16,043 bases of DNA, from assembly GCA_002333425.1 (NCBI GenBank), contig DDBL01000053.1:1-16043 (forward strand). The letters are read 5' to 3'. The notes below the pieces were generated by a model, which saw only the letters and a program-made list of their open reading frames with translations, searched no databases and was not told where the DNA came from. This stretch comes from Leptospiraceae bacterium UBA2033 (lineage in GTDB: Bacteria; Spirochaetota; Leptospiria; Leptospirales; Leptospiraceae). The translations under genes were made by a program, and so were the position numbers. Positions 7,001 through 14,865 of this stretch are shown in pieces (the first letter of the stretch is position 1; each line of letters begins with the position of its first letter).

Positions 7001-8094
7001 ATAAAAATCTTTGGCTTTATAGTAGGAGTTTCGATATTGCTTTTATCCTTGCTCCTTCCTTTCTTTCTGTAATTTTTGTTTTAATTTTTTCGGATCGATT
7101 TGCGGTTACTGATGGTATTCCGCTTTGGGCTTGGGTAGTATTCGTACTTTGTATTGATGTTTCCCATGTTTATAGTTCTCTTTTTCGGACTTATTTTAAC
7201 AAGAAGGAATTTAGCGAGAATAAGACTCTTTATACTCTATTGCCAATGATAGTTTTTTTAGTTAGTGTATTTCTTTATGCTTTAGGTGCGAATGTATTTT
7301 GGCGGATTCTCGCGTATACCGCTGTGTTTCATTTTATTCGTCAACAATATGGATTTATGCGACTGTATTCTAGAAATACAACTGAGTCAAATTTCTCCAG
7401 AAAAATTGACACATTACTGATTTATGTTTCAACTCTTTATCCAATTCTTTACTGGCACACACACTTACCTAGAAATTTTCGCTGGTTTACGGACGGAGAT
7501 TTTATCCAAGGTGTGCCTCGAATTTCCGAGCGGATACTTTTATTAGTCTACATTGTGGTCGCTATAACGTATCTAGTAAAAGAATTTAGACAAACTTTCC
7601 TGCAAAAGAATTTTAACACTCCTAAAAACTTAATCATTCTAGGAACCGCGCTTTCGTGGTATGTGGGTATAGTTTTGTTAAACGGCGATATGGTTTTTAC
7701 AATTACGAATGTTGTCTCACACGGAATTCCCTACATGGCACTAGTCTGGGCGTTTGGAAAAAAACAAGCGGATAAGGATGATTCGATCCTTGTATTCGGA
7801 AAGTTACAATACAAAGTTTTTTTCTCTCGTTATTCTTTTCCAATTTTTATAACTTCTCTCATCTTGCTTGGTTATATTGAAGAAGGATTTTGGGCTGGAC
7901 TTATATGGCGAGAACATTTAGAAATATTTGGAATTTTTGCCGACCTTCCATCCATTCGCGCGAAGGATACTTTAAACTTAATTGTTCCTCTACTCACACT
8001 CCCGCAGGCTACCCATTATGTGTTAGATGGATTTATCTGGAGGCTACGGGATAATAACTCCAATTGGCAAAAAACATTTTTTGAAAGTAAATAA
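6916..8094 (+). CDS. Polytopic membrane protein with histidine motifs, function unknown
   Basis: The 392-residue protein has about eight membrane helices between residues 40 and 370. Histidines occur in family-like motifs at helix ends: 'DVSHVYSSLFRTY' (H84), 'FHFIRQQYGFMRLY' (H139), 'VSHGIPYMALVW' (H269) and 'ATHYVLDGFIWR' (H367). Such spacing could mark a metal or heme site, but I do not recognise a named enzyme family. It follows the FAD oxidoreductase by 37 bases and is probably cotranscribed, so the two may act together. The start is uncertain. ATG 6916 and its AGAGAG site both lie inside an inverted-repeat element, and the first ~28 residues are repeat-derived. A GTG at 6979 (residue 22) is a possible shorter start, also inside the repeat. 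The core family homology probably begins at 'LWLYSRSFD' (residue 32). Confidence 0.78.
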   Translation: MGNRFTESLADALNSIKTKTSVTQWLGGNKNLWLYSRSFDIAFILAPSFLSVIFVLIFSDRFAVTDGIPLWAWVVFVLCIDVSHVYSSLFRTYFNKKEFSENKTLYTLLPMIVFLVSVFLYALGANVFWRILAYTAVFHFIRQQYGFMRLYSRNTTESNFSRKIDTLLIYVSTLYPILYWHTHLPRNFRWFTDGDFIQGVPRISERILLLVYIVVAITYLVKEFRQTFLQKNFNTPKNLIILGTALSWYVGIVLLNGDMVFTITNVVSHGIPYMALVWAFGKKQADKDDSILVFGKLQYKVFFSRYSFPIFITSLILLGYIEEGFWAGLIWREHLEIFGIFADLPSIRAKDTLNLIVPLLTLPQATHYVLDGFIWRLRDNNSNWQKTFFESK

Positions 8095-8098
8095 TTTC

Positions 8099-8479
8099 TC
8101 AGGTTGGTTTAATTCCAATAACCTGAATTCGATTATCTTCTGTTTCAAAAAGTTTTAATTCTCCAATTAACACAGTCTGCCATCTTTCTAAATTATTGTA
8201 TAACACTTGAACTGATCCCCTGTTATCTTTTACTTTTTTTAGGATCTGGATAATCGGAATTACACCCGAAGAATTCATTTGATTTGTTTTCGTAAAATCT
8301 AAAACTAGTCGCTTTGAGTTTTTAATACATATTGTAAGTTGATCATTTAAAATAGGCATGAGAAATTGAGATGGATTTCTTAGAGTACATTGACCAAGCC
8401 ATCTAACTTTAATTAGATTTTGTAGTTCTTCCACTTGTATCTCTAACTTCTCTTCTTTGAAAATTTGTGTTTTTTCCAT
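8099..8479 (-). CDS. STAS-like anti-sigma-factor-antagonist type regulator (slr1659-like)
   Basis: The 126-residue soluble protein has a STAS-like core: 'RLVLDFTKTNQMNSSGVIPI' at about 57-76, where D61 and the S70/S71 pair precede a Gly. This is the position of the phosphorylatable serine in anti-anti-sigma factors. A later 'RWQ' (about 99-101) resembles the slr1659 subgroup, in which a Trp-Gln pair follows the second strand. Such proteins work as phospho-switch partners of serine kinases and phosphatases, but none is encoded in this window. I chose the ATG at 8479 over a TTG two codons upstream, because AAGGGA lies about 7 bases ahead of it. The gene converges on the membrane-protein gene with only 4 bases between stops and is transcribed away from the dehydrogenase, so it is probably a single-gene unit. 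Confidence 0.7.
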   Translation of the reverse strand: MEKTQIFKEEKLEIQVEELQNLIKVRWLGQCTLRNPSQFLMPILNDQLTICIKNSKRLVLDFTKTNQMNSSGVIPIIQILKKVKDNRGSVQVLYNNLERWQTVLIGELKLFETEDNRIQVIGIKPT

Positions 8480-8720
8480 GCTCAATCCCTTTTTAATTCG
8501 GACAGTTTATGGATTCCTACTTTCATTCAAGTCATTTTTTTTTATACCATTTTTCAAAAAGAATTGCGTCTTACAGCTTCGGATAGGTCGAAATGGTACA
8601 TATTGATTCGCTTTGCTATAAAATCTTCCGCAACGATTAAATAGAATCAGTATATATATTTGTATTTACTGTTATTCTAATAATAAAATGATAATTTTAT
8701 CAAATTAGCAAGAGGCAAAA

Positions 8721-9644
8721 ATGTCATTACTCGCAATGTTAAAACCAAAAGAACCAAACGGATTTGGTTACAGCACAACAGCAGAAGAAGTTACAAATGG
8801 AATTTCCCTAGAAGGAAAAACAATTTTAGTCACAGGCTGTAACTCTGGTCTTGGAAAGGAAACGATTCGTGTTCTTGCACTTCGTGGTGCAAAAATTATA
8901 GGAACAGCAAGAACAAAACAAAAAGCGGAATCTGCAATAAGTGAAATAAGCGGCAAATCACACTTAGGCTTAGAATGCGAACTGGCAAACCCGAATAGCG
9001 TTAAATCCTGCGTAGCCGAAATCCAAAGGCAAAAAATCAAACTCGATGTAATTATCTGCAATGCTGGTATAATGGCATTACCCACACTAGAAAAAGTTTT
9101 TGGGTATGAACTACAATTTTTTACAAATCATATTGGACATTTTATTTTAGTTACAGGATTATTAAATGATTTAACAGAAGAAGGACGAGTTGTAGTACTA
9201 AGCAGTGAGGCACATCGAAATGCTCCCAAAGAAGGTATAAATTTTGACAACTTAGCAGGAGAGAAATATTACAGCGCTTGGACGTTTTACGGACAATCGA
9301 AGTTTGCAAACCTACTTTTCGCAAAAGAACTTGCACGAAGATTTTCAGGAACCAAAAAAACCGCCTATGCAGTGCATCCGGGGGTAATCAAAACTAACCT
9401 CGCCAGAAGTATGAATCCAGTTTTACAAGTAATTTTCGGTCTTGGAGAACATTTATTTCTAAAAAATATTCAGCAAGGTGCGGCTACTGAATGTTATCTT
9501 GCATCCAATTATTCTGTGACATCCCAGTCAGGAAATTATTTCGCTGATTGCAATATAAAACAACCTAGAAGGGATTGCGAAAATTTAGAACTCGCCAAAA
9601 AACTCTGGGATTTTTCAGAGAGTATTGTAGCAAAGTTAACTTAA
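8721..9644 (+). CDS. Short-chain dehydrogenase/reductase (retinol-dehydrogenase-like)
   Basis: The 307-residue product is a classical SDR. Visible features are the NAD(P)-binding 'TGCNSGLG' (38-45), 'NAG' (114-116), the catalytic Asn in 'NHIGHF' (N136), the Ser in 'VVLSSEAH' (161-162) and 'YGQSK' (Y190, K194). 'TART' after the second strand carries an Arg, suggesting NADP(H) preference. It resembles the retinol dehydrogenase/WWOX/protochlorophyllide-reductase-like branch, with an N-terminal extension of about 30 residues before the Rossmann core. The substrate cannot be told from sequence. AGAGG at 8711-8715 gives a good ribosome site 5 bases before the ATG. The upstream 235 bases are A/T-rich and contain no gene. 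A strong A/T hairpin follows the stop, so it may be transcribed alone. Confidence 0.9.
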   Translation: MSLLAMLKPKEPNGFGYSTTAEEVTNGISLEGKTILVTGCNSGLGKETIRVLALRGAKIIGTARTKQKAESAISEISGKSHLGLECELANPNSVKSCVAEIQRQKIKLDVIICNAGIMALPTLEKVFGYELQFFTNHIGHFILVTGLLNDLTEEGRVVVLSSEAHRNAPKEGINFDNLAGEKYYSAWTFYGQSKFANLLFAKELARRFSGTKKTAYAVHPGVIKTNLARSMNPVLQVIFGLGEHLFLKNIQQGAATECYLASNYSVTSQSGNYFADCNIKQPRRDCENLELAKKLWDFSESIVAKLT

Positions 9645-9652
9645 CTTCAAAA

Positions 9653-9694
9653 ATACATCAGAAAAATCGAAAATATTTTATTTTTCTAATGTAT
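9653..9694. terminator. A/T-rich hairpin after the dehydrogenase gene
   Basis: ATACAT (9653-9658) pairs with ATGTAT (9689-9694), and AGAAAAAT (9660-9667) pairs with ATTTTTCT (9680-9687), with one mismatch between the two blocks. The inner part contains the palindrome AAAATATTTT. The stem starts 8 bases after the dehydrogenase stop and ends 14 bases before the next ATG. The uridine-rich 3' arm could end transcription, although the stem has almost no G/C pairs. An operator or an RNA element acting on the next gene is an alternative. Confidence 0.45.
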
Positions 9695-9708
9695 TAGTAA
9701 AAAATCAG

Positions 9709-10536
9709 ATGAGTAAAATGCTATTTGTAAACCCAATCCTTTCCAATTTAGAATTAAAAGATTTACTATTCCAAGGTAAAATTGTAAAATTTACAGATTG
9801 TAAACACTCTAAGAAATTAGCTCTTTATACAAAAAAATTTTTAGTAAATAAATTAAGCGAACAAAACATTAAAGAATTTGAATACAAAGTAAGTAGAGAA
9901 AAATTTCACCAAATACTTTCTAATTTAAAACCAACTTTCTCTAATTCTAAAAAAACAAAAGAACTAGTAACAAAAATTCTAAAAGAAATTGGTTTTAATT
10001 TAAACTTTAATATTTTTGATTTAGTAAGGCTAAGAAGTATTACCTCCTACGCACACACAATCCCAGACGCAAAACCAGCATTTGCCGTTCATAGAGATAC
10101 TTGGTATGCAAATTCGCAGTCACAAATCAATTGGTGGGTTCCAATTTTTGATGTCACTGAGGAGGACACATTTGCCTTTTACCCCGATTACTTTTCGAAA
10201 CCAGTCAAAAATAACTCAAACGAATTTGACTATGATCTCTGGAACTCTTTCGGCGGCTACCAGTCAGTTACCTCAAATGAGTCAAAAGTATTTCCAGAAT
10301 TACAAGAAAAACTAGATCTTAGTAGTACACTAAAAATTCCTTGTCGGGCGGGCGACTTACTGTTATTTTCCGCAAGCCATTTACATGGAACCACGCCAAA
10401 CACAACTAACAAGACTCGGTTTAGCGTAGATTTCAGAACAGTCGACTTAGAAGATTTAGGTAAGTCAGGTGCTCCCAATGTGGATAATTTTTCAAAGGGT
10501 TCAATAATTCAAGATATGATCCTAGCGACTGATTAA
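9709..10536 (+). CDS. Fe(II)/2-oxoglutarate-dependent dioxygenase-like protein
   Basis: The 275-residue protein carries a double-stranded beta-helix dioxygenase signature: 'HRD' (H128 and D130) as the HxD iron motif, and 'SHLHGTTPN' (223-231) with the distal His (H226, or possibly H224). R237 lies 11 residues after H226, fitting the 2-oxoglutarate-binding Arg. It is closest in style to phytanoyl-CoA-dioxygenase-like hydroxylases. The N-terminal ~110 residues are Lys/Asn-rich, and the DNA there (about 9709-10060) is more A/T-rich than in neighbouring genes, which could signal recent transfer. Substrate unknown. ATG 9709 has no good Shine-Dalgarno sequence, and an ATG three codons later (9718) is an alternative. 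It lies between two hairpin regions and may be monocistronic. Confidence 0.75.
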   Translation: MSKMLFVNPILSNLELKDLLFQGKIVKFTDCKHSKKLALYTKKFLVNKLSEQNIKEFEYKVSREKFHQILSNLKPTFSNSKKTKELVTKILKEIGFNLNFNIFDLVRLRSITSYAHTIPDAKPAFAVHRDTWYANSQSQINWWVPIFDVTEEDTFAFYPDYFSKPVKNNSNEFDYDLWNSFGGYQSVTSNESKVFPELQEKLDLSSTLKIPCRAGDLLLFSASHLHGTTPNTTNKTRFSVDFRTVDLEDLGKSGAPNVDNFSKGSIIQDMILATD

Positions 10537-10560
10537 TGTGAATTCGAGGTAAGATTTTTT

Positions 10561-10635
10561 TCACCACGGATGGACACAGATAAACACGGATGAATTTAAT
10601 AATCCTCAATCGTTTATCCTTGTGCATCTGTGTCC
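10561..10635. repeat. Inverted repeat of the CACGGATG...CACAGATAAACACGG type
   Basis: The left arm at 10572-10594 (GGACACAGATAAACACGGATGAA) and the right arm at 10613-10635 match as inverted copies at about 19 of 23 positions, with an 18-base spacer. This family of intergenic repeats is recognisable from many bacterial genomes. It begins about 25 bases after the dioxygenase stop. There is no T-tract, so I do not call it a terminator. Confidence 0.6.
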
Positions 10636-10642
10636 AAACTCA

Positions 10643-10666
10643 ATGTTGCTTCTTGGGGCGCAACAT
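10643..10666. repeat. Small hairpin ATGTTGC...GCAACAT
   Basis: A perfect 7-bp inverted repeat, ATGTTGC and GCAACAT, encloses a 10-base loop that contains GGGG. It directly follows the larger inverted repeat, in the spacer before the yifB/comM-like gene. It could be another worn repeat or an operator. The rest of the 281-base spacer (to 10817) shows only A/T-rich sequence and the ribosome site of the next gene. Confidence 0.4.
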
Positions 10667-10817
10667 AATGTGGTAATTTTTGATTTTATATTACGCACTT
10701 AGTCCAATTCTAAACCTAAGGCGAAATTCTGTAAAATTTTTTGGGATTCAATTGAAATTTTTCGCTCTTTTTGCGCACATTTTATCTTTTTAAAACCTAG
10801 TGAATTAGGAGATAAAA

Positions 10818-12353
10818 ATGAATACGAATATGGGTTATGCGTTTAGCTCAAACTTAGATGGACTTTCCACCAAAACAATTCGAGTAGAAGTTAATATAAA
10901 AAGAGGAATTCCTAAGTTTAATATTGTAGGATTAGCCGCCGCTAGTATCAAAGAGTCCACCGAACGAGTGCATATTGCCATTGAAAATAGCGGATTCTTT
11001 TTTCCGATGCAGAGTATACTCGTTAACCTCGCTCCTGCCGGTGCCAAAAAAGATGGAAGTTGGTTTGATCTTTCTATTGCCTTTATGATATTAAAGTTAA
11101 GCGAACAAATCAATTGCACAATCGACGCAGAAAATTTCCTATTCCTAGGAGAGTTAGGTCTCGATGGAAGTATTAAACCTATGCGTGGGCTAATCAATAT
11201 TTTGCTCAACGCTAAGAAAGAAAAATTTACTTCAGTCATTGTTCCTTTTGGGAATCGTTTTGAAGCAAGTATCATGGAGGGTTTAGATATTTATACTATT
11301 TCGCATCTATCTGAACTAGAAGAAATTGTATCTGGCAACAAAGAAAAGGAAATCTCAGGAAAAAAATACGAACAGTTCAGACCAATGTTTGGACAAATCC
11401 AACTTTATAACGACCAAGTTTTTGCTATGCGCGCGATTGCAATTGCAGTAGCGGGTAAACACCATATGCTCATGATCGGAAATCCTGGAGCAGGAAAAAC
11501 AATGCTCGCTCGAATCGCCGCAGATTTACAGCCACAACTCACAGAAGAAGAATACATCGAAATTTTGCGAATCAAATCGAACGCAGAATCGCTATTACAC
11601 GAAGACTCCCTTCGAGTCAAACGCCCATTTAGAAGTCCCCACCACACAGCCTCAGATATTTCTGTCGTAGGGGGAGGTCGTGATTCAAGAATGGGAGAAA
11701 TTACTCTAGCGCATAACGGCATTTTATTCCTAGACGAATTAGGAGAATTCAAATCCCAAGTAATACAATCCATACGCGAACCACTAGAAGAAGGAAAAAT
11801 CACCATCTCTCGCGTCAACTACCACATCACCTACCCTGCCTCCTTCTTACTCATTGCCGCGACCAACCCATGTCCTTGCGGATACTATGGTAGTAACCTC
11901 AAAGCTTGCACCTGCCCAGAAAATCGTTCAGCAAAATATCTTTCTAAAATATCAGGACCTTTTTTAGATAGAATTGATATAAATGTCAAACTAAATACAT
12001 TTCGCAAAGACCAAAGAAATATTGTCGCAATGGATTTAAACGAAGTATATCATTCGATTGAGTCAGCGCGTGATTTACAGATCAAACGTTTTAAGAACTC
12101 AGAGTATTCTTTTAATGGAGAGGTAGAAGGTAGATTTCTAAAAGATATTTTTCCCACTCACCCCGACGCAGAAAAACTCTGGCAAAAAATTCAAAACTAT
12201 CCAGAAAATTCCGTTCGTAAAATTCACAAAATCAAAAAAATCGCCCGCACTATTGCAGATTTAGAATCCTCCCACGAAATCAAAGAAGCCCATATCTATG
12301 AAGCGATGACCCTCAATCAATTTTCGGAACGACCCATTTCTCTTGCGGCATAG
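10818..12353 (+). CDS. comM: YifB/ComM family Mg-chelatase-like AAA+ ATPase
   Basis: The 511-residue product has the full YifB/ComM layout: an N-terminal Lon-protease-like fold domain (about 1-170, with 'NIVGLA' and 'NLAPAGAKKDGSWFDL'), a magnesium-chelatase-type AAA+ domain with Walker A 'GNPGAGKT' (221-228), Walker B 'ILFLDE' (302-307), 'FRSPHH' and 'GPFLDRIDI' (R385), and a C-terminal helical domain. The four-Cys cluster 'CPCG...CTC' (352-366) typical of the family is present. ComM is a hexameric helicase that promotes branch migration during natural transformation in Vibrio and Acinetobacter. The family is far wider than known competent species, so DNA recombination is the safest role. 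It does not belong to chlorophyll synthesis despite the family name. AGGAG at 10807-10811 is an excellent ribosome site. The length is normal and no residue is missing. Confidence 0.92.
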   Translation: MNTNMGYAFSSNLDGLSTKTIRVEVNIKRGIPKFNIVGLAAASIKESTERVHIAIENSGFFFPMQSILVNLAPAGAKKDGSWFDLSIAFMILKLSEQINCTIDAENFLFLGELGLDGSIKPMRGLINILLNAKKEKFTSVIVPFGNRFEASIMEGLDIYTISHLSELEEIVSGNKEKEISGKKYEQFRPMFGQIQLYNDQVFAMRAIAIAVAGKHHMLMIGNPGAGKTMLARIAADLQPQLTEEEYIEILRIKSNAESLLHEDSLRVKRPFRSPHHTASDISVVGGGRDSRMGEITLAHNGILFLDELGEFKSQVIQSIREPLEEGKITISRVNYHITYPASFLLIAATNPCPCGYYGSNLKACTCPENRSAKYLSKISGPFLDRIDINVKLNTFRKDQRNIVAMDLNEVYHSIESARDLQIKRFKNSEYSFNGEVEGRFLKDIFPTHPDAEKLWQKIQNYPENSVRKIHKIKKIARTIADLESSHEIKEAHIYEAMTLNQFSERPISLAA

Positions 12354-12403
12354 TCCTTTTCTAATTTTGTAATTGCACTTGCAAAGGAATCACACAGCGT
12401 GTT

Positions 12404-12601
12404 TTGCCACAGAGACACGGAGGCACTGAGTTTTTTATTTTTCCCATTTTTTATAGGCTCAACTCGAAGAAAGCTTGTCAAAGATTTGGATTCAATAATA
12501 TTTTGAAATATCTTGCCAACAAGTCTGACTTATGAGAACAAACATCTATTTTACTACTAACTCTCTTGAAATCTCTCAGTGCCTCTGTGTCTCTGTGGCA
12601 A
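12404..12601. repeat. 198-bp element with near-perfect 27-bp terminal inverted repeats
   Basis: The left arm 12404-12430 and right arm 12575-12601 (ends TTGCCACAGAG / CTCTGTGGCAA) are inverted copies matching at 26 of 27 positions. The single difference is compatible with a G-T wobble. The 144-base core is A/T-rich and codes for nothing I can support. The structure is that of a MITE-like or REP-like element, related to the one at 6885-7000. It occupies most of the first half of the 402-base spacer between the yifB/comM-like gene and the fadH-like gene. The bases from 12354 to 12403 hold nothing I recognise. Confidence 0.7.
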
Positions 12602-12706
12602 TATTCAACACCTTAACCAAACTTTTTATTTACTCATACAAAGCAAATTCAGTAATGTAAGAATAAACATAGCATCGTAAAATTCTTTGTGTGGTAATAA
12701 CATTAT

Positions 12707-12736
12707 CCTCTCTGTGACCCGATGACTCTGTGGCAA
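12707..12736. repeat. Solo arm of the CCACAGAG repeat family
   Basis: The segment from CCTCTCTGTG to CTCTGTGGCAA resembles the right arms of the elements at 12404-12601 and 6885-7000, in the same orientation. I find no inverted partner just upstream, so it appears to be a remnant or a half-copy. It ends only 5 bases before the ribosome site of the fadH-like gene, and may lie in its 5' leader. The interval 12602-12706 shows no gene on either strand. Confidence 0.5.
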
Positions 12737-12755
12737 AATCCAAAGGAATACTATA

Positions 12756-14765
12756 ATGCAATTTAAAGAAATTTTTGAACCAATAAAAATAAATAAAACA
12801 ACACTTCCAAATCGAATCATCATGGGCTCGATGCACTTAGGTTTAGAGGGACTGCCCGAAACAGCAGAGCGCATGATCGCGTTTTATGGAAAACGTTTTG
12901 ATGGTGGTGTGGGAATGATTACCACGGGTGGAATTTCTGTAAACCATCCAGGAAAAGGGAACAATGTCTTTTTTAACTTTGAAAAAGAGGAAGACTGTAA
13001 AGAACTAGAAAAAGTAAACCAAGGTCTTAAAGGCAAAGGTGTATTTTGCGCTCAGTTATTTCATGCAGGACGTTATGCGTATCATAGAGAGTTAGTTGCT
13101 CCATCTGCCATTCGTGCGCCAATTAATCGTTTTGTGCCACACGCACTTACGGAAAAGGAAGCATGGGATACGATTGAGGATTTTGGCAAATCAGCATTAC
13201 GCGCTAAACAAGTTGGCTTTGGTGCGGTAGAAATTATGGGAAGTGAAGGATATTTAATCAATCAATTTTTTTCACCCGTTACAAATCAAAGACAAGACTT
13301 TTTCGGTGGAAGTGCTGAGAAAAGAATGAACTTTGGAATTGAAGCCTTGAAAAAAACGAGAGAACTAGTCGGACCTGATTTCCCAATCATCTACCGTATG
13401 TCAGGAATTGATTTGATTCCTGGAAATCCTACTCTCGAAGAAGTTTTAGAAATGGCAAAACAACTACGGGATAATGGCGCGGATGCGCTCAATATCGGAA
13501 TTGGTTGGCATGAATCTAGAATTCCTACAATCAGTATGTTAGTTCCTCGCGGTGCATGGGCGAAGATCGCAAAAAAGATAAAAGACGCAACTCCTGGAAT
13601 TCCCATCATTGCTTCTAACCGCGTAAATATTCCTGAGACCATTCAAAGAATTTTACAAGACGGGGAAGCGGATATTGTCAGTATGGCGCGACCGATGCTT
13701 GCTGATCCTGAATTTGTAAACAAAGTCAAAGCAGGTAAGTCAGAAAGAGTTAATACTTGTATCGCTTGTAATCAGGCATGTCTCGATCATACTTTCAAGG
13801 AGCTAATGGTGTCTTGCCTCGTAAACCCAGAAGCAAATAGAGAAATCGAATTTGCTAAAATGCCTAAAGGCAAAAAAAGTAAAGTGGTAGTAATTGGCTC
13901 TGGTCCAGGCGGAATGGAATCAGCAAGAGTAGCCGCAACACTCGGTCATGATGTAACGTTATACGAAAGAGCAAACAAACTAGGCGGACAACTCAATATG
14001 GCGGCGAGTATTCCAGGAAAATTTGAATTCAAGGAAACGATTCGTTACTTCGAGCATGAATTAAAAGCTCTCGGGGTTAACATCAAATTAAACGCTGAAT
14101 GTAATTTACAAACTCTAGAAGAATTAAACCCAGATGCGGTCATATTTGCAACAGGCGTTCGCCCAAGAGATTTTAAACTCCCAGGACTCGAAAAAAAGAA
14201 AGTGGGAACGTATGTAGAATATCTAAACGGACAATTTACACCTGGAAATAAAATTGCCATTATTGGTGGTGGTGGAATTGGTTGTGACTCAGCTCACAAA
14301 CTTCTAGAAGACCATGACCCAACGATTGATGAATACTTTGCGAAGTACAACGTCCCTACTTTCACAGATGTAAAAATTCAACCTCATACCTCTAAGCGCA
14401 AACTCTCTATTTTGCGTAGGTCTGGAAAAGTGGGGGCGGGGCTAGGCACTACTACTGGTTGGGCACTTTTGCAAGAGTTACAATCATCAGGAGTAGACTT
14501 TTACACCTCTCTCAGTTACAAAGAAGTTCGAGACGAAGGATTAGTTATCGAATTAAAATCCTCTGGTGAAAAAATCATAGAGTGTGATACAATTCTAGTC
14601 TGCGCAGGACAAGACAGAGAAGACTTTCTTGCCAACTCCTACAAAGAAAAACATCCCGAAAAACAAATCTTTGTAATCGGTGGTGCGAAAGAAACTTCGG
14701 GTCTAGATGCGAAACGTGCAATCTTAGAAGGAAGTCTTGCTGCAAGAGAAATTGGAGTAAAATAA
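12756..14765 (+). CDS. fadH: NADPH-dependent 2,4-dienoyl-CoA reductase (FadH type)
   Basis: The 669-residue product has the FadH architecture: an old-yellow-enzyme TIM barrel (1-330) binding FMN, a 4Fe-4S site C335/C338/C342/C354 (CX2CX3CX11C), and a C-terminal FAD/NADPH module with 'IGSGPGGMESA' (380-390) and a second Rossmann motif 'IIGGGGIG'. The catalytic pair Tyr166 and His252, and Glu164, fall at the same numbers as in E. coli FadH, which supports a true 2,4-dienoyl-CoA reductase rather than only a general flavin reductase. The enzyme removes double bonds of unsaturated fatty acyl-CoA so that beta-oxidation can proceed, fitting a fatty-acid-using bacterium such as Leptospira. AAAGGA at 12742-12747 lies 8 bases before the ATG. 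It appears to be a single-gene unit closed by a hairpin at 14794-14827. Related trimethylamine-dehydrogenase-like enzymes remain an alternative. Confidence 0.9.
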   Translation: MQFKEIFEPIKINKTTLPNRIIMGSMHLGLEGLPETAERMIAFYGKRFDGGVGMITTGGISVNHPGKGNNVFFNFEKEEDCKELEKVNQGLKGKGVFCAQLFHAGRYAYHRELVAPSAIRAPINRFVPHALTEKEAWDTIEDFGKSALRAKQVGFGAVEIMGSEGYLINQFFSPVTNQRQDFFGGSAEKRMNFGIEALKKTRELVGPDFPIIYRMSGIDLIPGNPTLEEVLEMAKQLRDNGADALNIGIGWHESRIPTISMLVPRGAWAKIAKKIKDATPGIPIIASNRVNIPETIQRILQDGEADIVSMARPMLADPEFVNKVKAGKSERVNTCIACNQACLDHTFKELMVSCLVNPEANREIEFAKMPKGKKSKVVVIGSGPGGMESARVAATLGHDVTLYERANKLGGQLNMAASIPGKFEFKETIRYFEHELKALGVNIKLNAECNLQTLEELNPDAVIFATGVRPRDFKLPGLEKKKVGTYVEYLNGQFTPGNKIAIIGGGGIGCDSAHKLLEDHDPTIDEYFAKYNVPTFTDVKIQPHTSKRKLSILRRSGKVGAGLGTTTGWALLQELQSSGVDFYTSLSYKEVRDEGLVIELKSSGEKIIECDTILVCAGQDREDFLANSYKEKHPEKQIFVIGGAKETSGLDAKRAILEGSLAAREIGVK

Positions 14766-14793
14766 TAAGAGTTTAGTAAACTACAAAACATAA

Positions 14794-14827
14794 GACCGCT
14801 CACACTGAAATTTTTCAGGTGACGGTC
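14794..14827. terminator. Strong hairpin between convergent genes, probable two-way terminator
   Basis: The right arm TTTCAGGTGACGGTC (14813-14827) is fully complementary to the left arm 14794-14810 once two bulged bases (C and A) are left out, giving a 15-pair stem with a tight T-rich loop. It sits 28 bases after the fadH-like stop and 38 bases before the stop of the convergent HAD gene. The flanks are T-rich rather than pure T-runs, so termination is likely but not certain. Confidence 0.6.
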
Positions 14828-14865
14828 AATTTATTTCATCGGTGCTTATTGTCGTACAACCTCAA

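Noticed and set aside
8486..8720. Riboswitch or small RNA in the spacer before the dehydrogenase gene
   Set aside because: The spacer is A/T-rich but I see no conserved riboswitch core or strong hairpin.
10433..10627. Minus-strand 64-codon open frame after the dioxygenase gene
   Set aside because: Most of it is the inverted repeat at 10561-10635 plus the antisense of the dioxygenase gene end.
10835..11275. Minus-strand open frame of 146 codons inside the yifB/comM-like gene
   Set aside because: It lies fully within a strongly supported gene with intact motifs on the plus strand and has no recognisable domain; a shadow frame. The one at 11405-11818 is rejected for the same reason.
10818..12353. 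Subunit of magnesium chelatase for chlorophyll synthesis
   Set aside because: The N-terminal Lon-like domain, the Cys cluster and the length fit YifB/ComM; no other pigment gene is present.
12626..12874. Two overlapping minus-strand open frames across the fadH-like gene start
   Set aside because: They run through the repeat arm at 12707-12736 and into the fadH-like coding region, overlap each other in different frames, and show no family pattern.
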